From contig JAAFIK010000003.1 of NCBI GenBank assembly GCA_013298665.1, positions 81,908 through 145,907 on the forward strand: a DNA stretch of 64,000 bases, written 5' to 3'. The notes beneath the pieces were generated by a model that did not search any database, was not told where the DNA came from, and worked only from the letters and a program-made list of their open reading frames with translations. The first letter of the stretch is position 1; the number at the start of each line of letters is the position of its first letter. Of the stretch, positions 36,460 through 44,863 are shown piece after piece. A program made the position numbers and the translations under genes. The DNA is from Chitinophagales bacterium (GTDB taxonomy: Bacteria; Bacteroidota; Bacteroidia; Chitinophagales; Chitinophagaceae).

Positions 36460-37326
36460 ATGTCGCAGATTACCCTGTCCGATTATGTGGGTTTTATTTT
36501 TGGCGAAATTGTAAAAGCCCGGGCACTGGCAGATGCTGAATCCAAACGCATTGCCCTGTTGTACAAAGACGATGAAGTACTGAAGAATTTTTCTGTGCCC
36601 CGGTTTAAGATACCTGAGATGGAGTTGTCTATCCCGGTACTCATTTCGGGTGCGAGGTATAAAACAACGATAAAATTTAACCTGGCGGAGGCGAAGTTTT
36701 ATGATTTTCTTGTCAACAAACTGAATACTGCGGTTACCACGATCCAGATTGCAGACAAGGGGATTACTAAAAACTTTGAAACAGCGGCTGATCCGGTATT
36801 TGTTGCAGCTACGCCCATTGCAAAGCCTGTACTCCTCACAGCCACAACACCTGTAAAGGCTGTCAAAGCAGCGGCTAAAATTCCGGCAACGGCCATTGTT
36901 TCCGCGCCGGCACCCGCCACGTTGCCACCTGTTGAAGTGCTGATGACCGAGTTTTATAAACAGTTGATTGAGAATGCAGACCCTTCCGTTCCTGACAATA
37001 TTGTGCAGATCCGCTGGGCACAGTTGTTCAACAGGAAAATGCAGGATACCCGGTTGCTGGATACCTACCGGCGCTTGTATCCTGCCGGGCAGTTGTATAC
37101 GGACACCTATAATGATGTACTGGCTTTTGTAAAGGCCAATACAGTAGTGGAGAAAAGCCAGATCGAGAATATCCTGGTAAACCCCGAAACACAGACGGTG
37201 AAAGATGGCAGTAATGCAGATTCGGTTTTCACCATCCGGGCAAAAATTGTGGAGGATGGCTTGTTTATCAAGGAAATTAAGGATAGCAATGGAAAGGTAA
37301 CGGAACAGATTGTTGAATTTGATTAA
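36460..37326 (+). CDS. Uncharacterised DUF2589-neighbour protein
   Basis: 288 aa, no known function. The N-terminal ~90 residues (LSDYVGFIFGEIVKARALADAES...FSVPRFKIPEMELSIPVLI) recall the beta segment IPxLRIExxxIDFxV of DUF2589 proteins, so it may be a distant relative. A Pro/Ala/Lys-rich linker (~115-160) separates a second half that ends in a beta strand pair (SVFTIRAKIVEDGLFIKEI). No signal peptide. It is followed after 11 bp by the next gene. Confidence 0.7.
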   Translation: MSQITLSDYVGFIFGEIVKARALADAESKRIALLYKDDEVLKNFSVPRFKIPEMELSIPVLISGARYKTTIKFNLAEAKFYDFLVNKLNTAVTTIQIADKGITKNFETAADPVFVAATPIAKPVLLTATTPVKAVKAAAKIPATAIVSAPAPATLPPVEVLMTEFYKQLIENADPSVPDNIVQIRWAQLFNRKMQDTRLLDTYRRLYPAGQLYTDTYNDVLAFVKANTVVEKSQIENILVNPETQTVKDGSNADSVFTIRAKIVEDGLFIKEIKDSNGKVTEQIVEFD

Positions 37327-37337
37327 CACGTAGAACC

Positions 37338-37910
37338 ATGACAAGATTTTTTCTGAATGACAGGGCCCGGCTGACGGATGTATTACAATTGCTGAACCGG
37401 GCGCTGGTGAAGTTCAACGCGCGTGATTTTGATGCGGACAGTGTACTCCTTGAAGCGCTCAATGGCATTATCGATACGTATAAAGAGTTGGGCAAGTCTG
37501 ACCGGGAGACACAGTTTCTGGCGATGAAGGCCGAATGGGTAACTGCACACCGGGGGATCAATCCACTCACCTTTGAAAAGGTAACCGTCCGCCGTTCTGA
37601 AATGACCAGCGGTGTGGCCTTCCGTTTACTCCAGCGTGCGGAACACCTGCTTACGGATGACCTTGCTGAGGCTGAGGGTCGTATCAGGGAAGCGGAGGGG
37701 CTGGTATCGCAGATCATTATTGCGGCTTTCCAGGCCGGGTTGCTGAAAGCGGTTGACCTTGAAAAAATAAAAGACCCGCAGACATCCGGTCCTTTGTGGG
37801 ATAGTCTTGCTGCTGATCCCAATATTGTGATAGGGCAGAAGCGCGCACAATTACTGGTGCATCGCTTTGATGCACTCATCATTTTCAGCGACCTGTTGCA
37901 ACGCCTGTAA
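37338..37910 (+). CDS. Uncharacterised helical protein in DUF2589 cassette
   Basis: 190 aa, no recognised family. Mostly alpha-helical by composition (LTDVLQLLNRALVKF, LLEALNGIIDTYKELGKSD, VAFRLLQRAEHLLTDDLAEAEGRI), with no signal peptide or membrane helix. Tight spacing to the previous gene makes them co-transcribed. A cytoplasmic partner of the DUF2589 proteins is the simplest inference. Confidence 0.65.
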   Translation: MTRFFLNDRARLTDVLQLLNRALVKFNARDFDADSVLLEALNGIIDTYKELGKSDRETQFLAMKAEWVTAHRGINPLTFEKVTVRRSEMTSGVAFRLLQRAEHLLTDDLAEAEGRIREAEGLVSQIIIAAFQAGLLKAVDLEKIKDPQTSGPLWDSLAADPNIVIGQKRAQLLVHRFDALIIFSDLLQRL

Positions 37911-38088
37911 GCAATACCCGATGGGTGCAGGATTGTAAAGTATAGCCACCTTATTTCTGCCGCCCATCGTTATTGTTGTCCAACGCAGCCGGGATCCGGA
38001 TTGATTGCCGAGGCGGGTTATTATTGCCATTTTGTGGTGCCGGGCAATGGCACCACTTTTGCTATCCACCTGACCACGCCCTGGCAGG

Positions 38089-38118
38089 TTGGCATAATGT
38101 GTATATGCCTTACCTTTG
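38089..38118 (+). promoter_or_regulatory. Bacteroidota promoter of the thiolase gene
   Basis: TTG at 38089-38091, 19-nt spacer, TACCTTTG at 38111-38118, 22 bp before ATG 38141. Both elements and the spacing fit the consensus. Confidence 0.75.
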
Positions 38119-38140
38119 CGGTCTAAACGATTTCTCCGGT

Positions 38141-39319
38141 ATGAAAGAAGTATATATCATCGCTGCTGTACGTACCCCGATAGGTAGTTTCGGTGGCGGT
38201 CTGAAAGATTTTTCTGCTACACAACTGGGTGCTGTTGCGATCAAAGCCGCCATTGAAAAAGCAGGTATTCCCCCTGCAGCGGTGCAGGATGTACTGATGG
38301 GTTGCGTGATCACTGCAAATCTTGGACAGGCGCCTGCCCGGCAGGCCGCAAAGTTTGCGGGATTGCCCGATGCTGTCAATTGCACGACCGTCAATAAAGT
38401 ATGTGCCAGTGGCATGAAAGCCATTGCGCAGGCGGCACAAAGCATATTGCTGGGTGATGCCGATGTGGTGGTGGCAGGCGGGATGGAGAGCATGAGTAAT
38501 GTGCCTTTTTATGCGGAAAATATGCGCTGGGGTCATAAATATGGCCATGCGATGCTGGTTGATGGTTTGGCTAAGGATGGCCTGACGGATGTGTACGATG
38601 GTAAGGCGATGGGTAATGCCGCCGAACTTTGTGCCAGCACCTGTGGTGTTACGCGCGAAGAGCAGGATGCTTTTGCCATTGCCAGCTACGAACGCAGCCA
38701 GGCGGCCTGGGGCGCCGGAAAGTTTGATAACGAGGTTGTTCCTGTAGCCATCCCCCAGCGTAAAGGCGATCCCGTACTTATTACGAAGGATGAGGAACCT
38801 TATCAGGTGAAATTTGACAAGATCCCGGGTTTACGTCCCGCATTTACCAAAGACGGTACAGTAACGGCTGCTAATGCCAGTAATATGAATGACGGTGCTG
38901 CTGCGCTGGTACTGATGAGTAAAGAAAAGGCAGATGAGCTGGGTGTAAAACCCATTGCTAAAATACTGGCTTATGCCGATGCAGAGCAGGCTCCAGAATG
39001 GTTTACCACGGCACCGGCACTGGCGGTACCGAAGGCCGTTGCCAAGGCTGGGCTGACCATGGCTGATATCGAATACTGGGAACTCAATGAGGCTTTTGCC
39101 GTTGTAGGTATTGAAAACAGCCGCCGGATGCAGTTGGATCCGGCCAGGGTAAATGTACACGGTGGGGCAGTAGCCCTCGGGCATCCGCTTGGGTGCAGTG
39201 GTGCACGCATCATCGTTACCCTCATCAATGTACTTAAGGCCAATCAGGCCCGCTATGGTGCGGCCGGTATCTGTAATGGCGGGGGTGGGGCATCGGCCAT
39301 GGTGCTGGAGCTGGTGTGA
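38141..39319 (+). CDS. Acetyl-CoA C-acetyltransferase / thiolase
   Basis: 392 aa from ATG 38141; a longer frame from 37973 would start upstream of the promoter and adds no thiolase sequence. Nucleophile C88 (VNKVCASGMK), H348 (GGAVALGHPLG) and C378 (GICNGGGG) are all present, as is GGMESMSNVP. It condenses two acetyl-CoA or cleaves 3-ketoacyl-CoA. Standing alone, without fadB-like partners, it fits acetoacetyl-CoA thiolase slightly better. Confidence 0.92.
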   Translation: MKEVYIIAAVRTPIGSFGGGLKDFSATQLGAVAIKAAIEKAGIPPAAVQDVLMGCVITANLGQAPARQAAKFAGLPDAVNCTTVNKVCASGMKAIAQAAQSILLGDADVVVAGGMESMSNVPFYAENMRWGHKYGHAMLVDGLAKDGLTDVYDGKAMGNAAELCASTCGVTREEQDAFAIASYERSQAAWGAGKFDNEVVPVAIPQRKGDPVLITKDEEPYQVKFDKIPGLRPAFTKDGTVTAANASNMNDGAAALVLMSKEKADELGVKPIAKILAYADAEQAPEWFTTAPALAVPKAVAKAGLTMADIEYWELNEAFAVVGIENSRRMQLDPARVNVHGGAVALGHPLGCSGARIIVTLINVLKANQARYGAAGICNGGGGASAMVLELV

Positions 39320-39322
39320 TGA

Positions 39323-39350
39323 TGAGTACCTGGTACTTAGTACTCAGTCG
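39323..39350. repeat. GTACTNAGTAC-family copy after the thiolase
   Basis: GAGTACCTGGTACTTAGTACTCAGTC starts 4 bp after the thiolase stop. A GATGTAAGATGTGAGACATAAG stretch follows to about 39395; its complement-like sequence is also seen near 18915. Confidence 0.7.
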
Positions 39351-39411
39351 TTGGTACAGATGTAAGATGTGAGACATAAGACATATGACATAAGATAATA
39401 CGGAGTACCAC

Positions 39412-40041
39412 TCAACTCCTGTACCCGTACATCCGTTCTACTTCCCTGACAATCTTTTCCATTTCAGCGTCATCGCCATTGGCATCATAGGGTTGCTTGA
39501 GGTTGCTGCCAAAGAAAAAGGCTACGGTTTGCCAGAAGCGGGCGGTAAATCCCCCCTTGTAGTCTTTGATGATTTCATAGCAGTTGTTATGGGTTTCCCG
39601 GTTGATCAGTTTCATCAATACCTTACCCTGGTACACCGAAAGGTTGGTGAGTGGATCTGCAAATTCTTTTTTCAACTCTTTTTCCCGGGTCTTGATGTAT
39701 TGGTGACGGTCGGAGCGGCTGCTCATGCCAGTGGTATGGGCATTAATGTCGTTCATTACAACGCCTGCACGTTTGGCATAAGGAAAAGTAACATATACTG
39801 CATTGCGCAGCCTTGTCCATTTTGCTTTATCGCTCATCGATGCTTCATTGGCCTTGCTGTAAAAGAAAACATGGGGCATTTGTTTGGCTTCGATGGTATC
39901 ACCCTCATACACAATGGCGGTGGTGAGCAGGGTATCGTTGCTGCTGGTTTGTGCTGTGGCGGCAATCGTCAGGAGCAGCAATACTAAGAGGCTCAATATG
40001 CTTCGTATGGCGGAGGCGGTATGTGGTTTTAACCGGTGCAT
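39412..40041 (-). CDS. DUF4294 domain-containing protein
   Basis: 209 aa. Signal peptide with a long hydrophobic stretch (SILSLLVLLLLTIAATAQ), then the DUF4294 domain: YEGDTIEAKQMPHVFFYSK near the N-terminus, a helical middle and the conserved ETHNNCYEIIKDYKGGFTARFWQTVA segment. Family function is unknown; these are periplasmic proteins of Bacteroidota. It is divergent from the lipoprotein gene at 40093. Confidence 0.85.
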   Translation of the reverse strand: MHRLKPHTASAIRSILSLLVLLLLTIAATAQTSSNDTLLTTAIVYEGDTIEAKQMPHVFFYSKANEASMSDKAKWTRLRNAVYVTFPYAKRAGVVMNDINAHTTGMSSRSDRHQYIKTREKELKKEFADPLTNLSVYQGKVLMKLINRETHNNCYEIIKDYKGGFTARFWQTVAFFFGSNLKQPYDANGDDAEMEKIVREVERMYGYRS

Positions 40042-40092
40042 TATTGTAAATTTACATGAATCTTTTAAAATGACCAGCCTTCAGACGAAAAA

Positions 40093-40506
40093 ATGAGACC
40101 ACTGATTGTTATCGTTTTCTTAATTTTTACTGCTGCAGGGTGTATTAACCATGCAGAAGAGCAGCAGTATATGCGCCATCGCGCGGAGGATGCGGCTGTG
40201 GAAGCCCGTATTGATTCAGCTTATCCCTTGCTGGTGGCACAGTGTGAAACGCTCCGGGTGCACCGGCTGCGGGTTATGATCGATTCGGTGTTGCAACTGC
40301 CTGCTGCCGTAGTGGATAGTACTGAGGCATTATGGGAACAGCAGGTACAGGCAGATACGGTAATGCCTCCTGGTGCGGGTAAGGCCGAAAGGATTATGTA
40401 TGAGTTGCGGCGGGATTGTTATACTAATTTGCTAAGAGAAACATATAGAACAGTGCGAGGGCTACGCCCAAAAGCGCCAGTGCCGTCACCCGACCCGAGG
40501 CCTTGA
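40093..40506 (+). CDS. Small lipoprotein, uncharacterised
   Basis: 137 aa. Lipoprotein signal MRPLIVIVFLIFTAAGC with lipobox Cys17, then a helical, acidic domain. The last 28 codons overlap the 3' end of the convergent ccmF gene by 83 bp, and the tail (GLRPKAPVPSPDPRP) is antisense-derived, so the protein may have been extended by loss of an earlier stop. No family is recognised. Confidence 0.6.
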   Translation: MRPLIVIVFLIFTAAGCINHAEEQQYMRHRAEDAAVEARIDSAYPLLVAQCETLRVHRLRVMIDSVLQLPAAVVDSTEALWEQQVQADTVMPPGAGKAERIMYELRRDCYTNLLRETYRTVRGLRPKAPVPSPDPRP

Positions 40507-42937
40507 GCCTGCGGAGCATGCTGAGTATAAAACCAACGGCCATCAGCACCAAGCCCACCCATACGAGATTGATGTAAGGAAAGATATATGCTTTCAGGGC
40601 AATAAAATCAATAAGCTGGTCAGATTCCTTTATGCCCAGTTTGATACGGCGTTCCTCCACACCGGCAAAGCGCAGGTACAGGTTTTGTGCGTAAGCCGTA
40701 TCATCCACAGGTTGTATCTGCTGGTTGTCTACTACGATGGCTGGTGTGGAGGTAGCGTGCGAACTATCGTTGCCAACAATGCGCAGTTTGGCCATCAGCA
40801 TATTGGATCCGCTGGCGGGGTGCAGGTTGAATTTATTGATCGCCGGGTTGGATACCACCTCATCGAGTATAATGTAACCCTTGCTGTAAAAGGCGGTATC
40901 GCCGATATCAATCGGGGTGATGCGGAATTGTGCCGTATCTTCTTCGGGCTGGGTTTGTGCGTAGGAGATATAGGTGAAAACGTCTTTGCCGATATAGGCC
41001 CTTGTATCGGGATTACTGCTCATCGCGTTATTTTTCATCAGGTAAACATCGGGATAGAGCCGGAAACTTTCTGTTACCTGATCACTGTTGGTTGCTTTCT
41101 TTTCGAAAAGCAGTTCGTAAAACTTTCTGCCTTTTTCTGCACCGAGCGAATCCTTGATATAGGTAACCATATAGGGACCCATGCGGGTGGGCAGTTGGCG
41201 GATCAATGTGAGGTTTTCAAGGGGATTGTCCTGCTTTTTGGTTTGCGGATCGGCTCCCATGGGCAGGTTGATGCCCGTTACACGGTTATCGCTGATGGTT
41301 TGTTTGTTGCCTGCAGAGATGATCATGCCTGCAATCATCATGGCAAAACCGAGGTGGGCGATGGATCCTCCGGCCGATTTGAAACTGCCTTTGAGTACTG
41401 TCCAGATATAAGCACCATTGGCTGCCACGGCGTAAATACTGCTGAACAGGGCGGCGTATTGTGCACCTATGAATCCGGCCCCATGTTTATCGTAACGAAG
41501 TGGATAAAGAAAGGCCATGGCCACGGTTATGCCAAGGGCGATGATGGTGGGCAGCGCGATCTTTCTCAGCATTTCACCTTTAGGCGATTGCTTGTATTTA
41601 AAATATTGGGTGATGGCCGACAAGCAACCGGTGATGACGGCGGTAAAGATGAGGATTTTATTGAAAGAGAACTCCACGTCTTCGGGCTGGGCAATATGTT
41701 TATTGAAGATCAGGTTGAATACGGGTAATGAAGTTTTGGCACTGATAAAGAGTGCGGTGAGGAAAAAGACCAATGCACCGATAAACATCCAGAACTCCCT
41801 TGAATCTAAGTTTTCTTCGCGCGCGATGGAAGGGATGGCTTTGAAACGGGCAAAGAAGAGTCCCAGCCCAGGCAGGATAAAGGCCAGCATAAAGACCAGT
41901 ATCAGGATGTTCATGGCCTTACCCGCTTCGGTAAAAGCGTGTACGGAAGTGTCGCCAAGGATACCGGTGCGGGTGAGAAAGGTAGAGTAGAGGATGAAGC
42001 CAAAAGTGAGTATGGCAAAGAGGTAACTGGCGCGGAGTGAAAAGCCTGTGGCCTTGTAAATGAGCATACAGTGCAGCCCGGCGATGAGGATCAGCCAGGG
42101 TACCAGCGAGGCGTTCTCTACCGGGTCCCAGGCCCAGAAACCGCCAAATGACAAAGACTCATACGCCCATTTGCCCCCCATCATGATACCGACACCCAGT
42201 ACACAGGCACTGAAGAGCGTCCAGGGCAATGCGGGTTTGACCCAATCGCCAAAACGTTTGGTTTGCATACCCGCCCAGGCGTAGGCAAAAGGTACGATGG
42301 TGCTGGCAAAACCGAGGAAGAGGATCGGCGGGTGGATAACCATCCAGTAGTTGCGGAGGAGTACGTTGAGGCCAACCCCGTCTTTAATAAAGTTGAGGTA
42401 GTTGGGTTGTTTGAAGATGGGCCCGGGGATTTCATTGCGGGTAAGTGCGAAAGGACTGTTGCCGATCTTTACGGAGAAAATGTATGCGCCCATGAGCATC
42501 ATGGCGAGAAATACCTGTGCCAGGCTGATCACACTCATGACGGGAGCTTCCCAGTCGCGGCTTTTGCGGATGAGGATCAGACCCAGAACGCTGTGCCAGA
42601 TGCTCCAGAGCAGAAAACTGCCACCCTGGTCTTCCCATACGCAGGAAAGCAGGTATCTGTATTCCAGTTCTTTGGAGGAATGTTTATATGCGTACAGGTA
42701 TTCAAAATAGTGGTTCGAGCAGATGTAAAGGATAATGCCAAAGGTGGTCAATACGGCAGCGACCTGTATCAAAAAGGCCATACGCGAGAAACGGATCCAG
42801 GACGCTTTGGCCGGCGGGTCTTTCTGGCGGGATGCCCATACATACCCGATTGTGGAAAGGAGAGCGGCAGTAAATGCTAACAGTACGAAGAAGTGCCCGG
42901 CTTTACCCGGTAATAAATGTTCACCTTCAAATGGCAT
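40424..42937 (-). CDS. ccmF: Cytochrome c maturation haem lyase, CcmF/CcsA type
   Basis: 837 aa with about 14-15 transmembrane helices. The haem-handling WWD motif GGFWAWDPVENASLVPW lies at ~265-281, with conserved histidines H202 (IHPPILFLG) and one in DTSVHAFTEAG. A long periplasmic domain (~575-790) precedes the last two helices, as in CcmF. It ligates haem to apocytochrome c at the periplasmic face. It lies 45 bp downstream of ccmE in the same operon. Confidence 0.93.
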   Translation of the reverse strand: MPFEGEHLLPGKAGHFFVLLAFTAALLSTIGYVWASRQKDPPAKASWIRFSRMAFLIQVAAVLTTFGIILYICSNHYFEYLYAYKHSSKELEYRYLLSCVWEDQGGSFLLWSIWHSVLGLILIRKSRDWEAPVMSVISLAQVFLAMMLMGAYIFSVKIGNSPFALTRNEIPGPIFKQPNYLNFIKDGVGLNVLLRNYWMVIHPPILFLGFASTIVPFAYAWAGMQTKRFGDWVKPALPWTLFSACVLGVGIMMGGKWAYESLSFGGFWAWDPVENASLVPWLILIAGLHCMLIYKATGFSLRASYLFAILTFGFILYSTFLTRTGILGDTSVHAFTEAGKAMNILILVFMLAFILPGLGLFFARFKAIPSIAREENLDSREFWMFIGALVFFLTALFISAKTSLPVFNLIFNKHIAQPEDVEFSFNKILIFTAVITGCLSAITQYFKYKQSPKGEMLRKIALPTIIALGITVAMAFLYPLRYDKHGAGFIGAQYAALFSSIYAVAANGAYIWTVLKGSFKSAGGSIAHLGFAMMIAGMIISAGNKQTISDNRVTGINLPMGADPQTKKQDNPLENLTLIRQLPTRMGPYMVTYIKDSLGAEKGRKFYELLFEKKATNSDQVTESFRLYPDVYLMKNNAMSSNPDTRAYIGKDVFTYISYAQTQPEEDTAQFRITPIDIGDTAFYSKGYIILDEVVSNPAINKFNLHPASGSNMLMAKLRIVGNDSSHATSTPAIVVDNQQIQPVDDTAYAQNLYLRFAGVEERRIKLGIKESDQLIDFIALKAYIFPYINLVWVGLVLMAVGFILSMLRRLKASGRVTALALLGVALALFYMFLLAN

Positions 42938-42982
42938 TTGGTAAATGGTTTTTTGCGCAATGGAGCGGGCTGATGACGGGCA

Positions 42983-43393
42983 TTAACTGCCTTCTGTCAG
43001 CGATTTTTCCAGTTGCTTTTTATCGTCTTTATATTTACTCGGGCATTTAAGCAGAATGTCTTTGCACTCAAACACATCACCCTGCATTTTGCCTTTCAGC
43101 ACTACGCGTTCGCTCTTTTCGAGATCGGCGGGTTTGCTGTTGTGATAGACTACTTTTGTTTTGCCGCCGAGGCTGTCCACTGCATAAAAGGAAAGATAGT
43201 TGGCATCAACCGCAGGATTGTACTCAATGGGCTGTGTGGAATCGAGTTTGGCGATCATGTGTACAAACCTGCCCTGCTTTTGCTGTGCAGAAGCGATACT
43301 GTCATATGTGGAGAAATCATTGGCAGAAAAAACGATCAAGGCGGTGATGGCAAAGGCAATAGCAACAAGCATGATAATATGCGTCCTCTTCAT
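42983..43393 (-). CDS. ccmE: Haem chaperone CcmE, CXXXY type
   Basis: 136 aa from ATG at 43393; the longer frame to 43492 lacks a proper signal anchor. N-terminal signal anchor (IIMLVAIAFAITALIVF), then an OB-fold (GRFVHMIAKLD...VVYHNSKPADLEKSERVVLKGKMQGDVFECKDILLKC). The haem-binding site reads C117-P-S-K-Y121, the CXXXY variant, instead of the HXXXY of the proteobacterial protein. It carries haem to CcmF, encoded next. Confidence 0.9.
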   Translation of the reverse strand: MKRTHIIMLVAIAFAITALIVFSANDFSTYDSIASAQQKQGRFVHMIAKLDSTQPIEYNPAVDANYLSFYAVDSLGGKTKVVYHNSKPADLEKSERVVLKGKMQGDVFECKDILLKCPSKYKDDKKQLEKSLTEGS

Positions 43394-43490
43394 GTGCTGA
43401 GTTTTGTGCAAAGTTAGTGCAAATGGGATTTTTGAACAGGATTTGTTTAATAATAAAAATGAATGGTATTTTACAGTAAAATCGTAAAGC

Positions 43491-44027
43491 ATGTTCCTCA
43501 GTAAGCTCTATCGGGAGTGGCGGTTGATGTTCTGGTGTGTACTCCTTTTTGCAGCGGGGCAATGCTTCTTTATGTATAAGGGCATTGAAAACGTTCCTTT
43601 CTTTTTGTACCACATGTATGCAAAGCCACACCCGTCAGCAGATTCAGTTACCATTTTTGCCATTGTGCAAGACGGGAAAAGGGTTAACCCTACCCGCCTG
43701 AGCAACCGGGAGCAGGAATTGCTGTTCAATTCCCTGGGGGCATACCTGGCTGTTCGCAACAACAGCAATACCGATCCCATTGACGCTGATATTGCTAACC
43801 GCTTGGCCGGAAGGGTTGGTGCAGGGGTGTACCAGACCCTGTTTTCGCGGCTGAGTAACAGCGGTGCCGCACTTGATGCTTATCCCGCCTGGTGGGGGAG
43901 GTATTTCCGGGCGGTGTTCCCGGGGCAGCAGGGGGCAATTGCTGTTGTGCAGACACGCGTTTCCCTGCGGCCCCCTTTTGCTTTATCCGGTCAGGATTCC
44001 CTTCTTTTTAATGTTTTTGTTCCATGA
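43491..44027 (+). CDS. Uncharacterised membrane-anchored protein
   Basis: 178 aa. One N-terminal transmembrane helix (~10-32, MFWCVLLFAAGQCFFMYKG) and an extracytoplasmic domain without recognised motifs. Its stop overlaps the next ATG (ATGA), so the two are coupled. First of a four-gene operon; probably works with the polytopic protein that follows. Confidence 0.7.
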   Translation: MFLSKLYREWRLMFWCVLLFAAGQCFFMYKGIENVPFFLYHMYAKPHPSADSVTIFAIVQDGKRVNPTRLSNREQELLFNSLGAYLAVRNNSNTDPIDADIANRLAGRVGAGVYQTLFSRLSNSGAALDAYPAWWGRYFRAVFPGQQGAIAVVQTRVSLRPPFALSGQDSLLFNVFVP

Positions 44028-44863
44028 CGTCAACGGCTGCCGCATATTATCCCCGTTCTTTTATGGCCCGTATCATCTTCATGTGGCTGTTTGTGATATT
44101 GGTTTATTTTTTTCTCCACCACGGGATGGTCTCGCAATGGGAGGCGCCTGTTTTAAAATCGCCGCTGAGTGACAATAGTTTCTGGCTGCTGCATATCCTC
44201 AATATACCCCAATGGCTCAGCCGGCATTACTGGGCAGCGCTGGGTTTTGATATGCTGCTCACCACGGCCTGCCTGATCTGCATTTTTGTACCCGACCAGC
44301 GCTGGTTTACCGGTATTACCGTAGTGGGTGTATGGGTACTGTATATGGGTTATTGTACAGCAGCGGGTAAACACTATGCCCAAATAGGTTATCTGCTGCC
44401 CCCGTTGGCTTTTCTTGCGCTTTCGCCAAAGAAGTTTACGCTTTCCTGGCAACTGGTGCGCTACTGGGTTTGTTTTTTATATGTATCAGCAGGTCTGTTC
44501 AAGTTGTACTATGGCGGCTTTTCGGCACCAGACCATATGAGCAGGATACTTGCAGCAACCAATGCAGACTGGCTGCCGTATCATGCTGATGGAGTGCAGG
44601 CGCCGGTTATCCGTTACCTGATCGAACACCCCGGCGCTGCCCAGTGGCTTTTCCGGCTGGCAACGCTGGCTGATCTGTCGCTGCTGCTGGGCTTCTTTAC
44701 CCGTCGCCGGGATGGCTGGCTGGCAGGTATACTGGTGTTGTTCCATACTGCAAATTTCTTTCTGCTGCACATTTCCTTTATGGAACAGTCGCTTATCTTT
44801 GCACCGCTTTTGCCCTGGGCCAGGTGGGCAGCATATTTTCAATCAATAAAAGGCAATGACTGA
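44024..44863 (+). CDS. Polytopic membrane protein, HTTM/DoxX-like
   Basis: 279 aa with about seven hydrophobic helices. The middle motif SWQLVRYWVCFLYVSAGLFKLYYGG and the following helical layout resemble HTTM (vitamin K-dependent carboxylase-like) membrane proteins, but the catalytic residues are not identifiable. It is translationally coupled to 43491 (4-bp overlap) and overlaps the arginase-family gene by 8 bp. Confidence 0.65.
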   Translation: MTSTAAAYYPRSFMARIIFMWLFVILVYFFLHHGMVSQWEAPVLKSPLSDNSFWLLHILNIPQWLSRHYWAALGFDMLLTTACLICIFVPDQRWFTGITVVGVWVLYMGYCTAAGKHYAQIGYLLPPLAFLALSPKKFTLSWQLVRYWVCFLYVSAGLFKLYYGGFSAPDHMSRILAATNADWLPYHADGVQAPVIRYLIEHPGAAQWLFRLATLADLSLLLGFFTRRRDGWLAGILVLFHTANFFLLHISFMEQSLIFAPLLPWARWAAYFQSIKGND

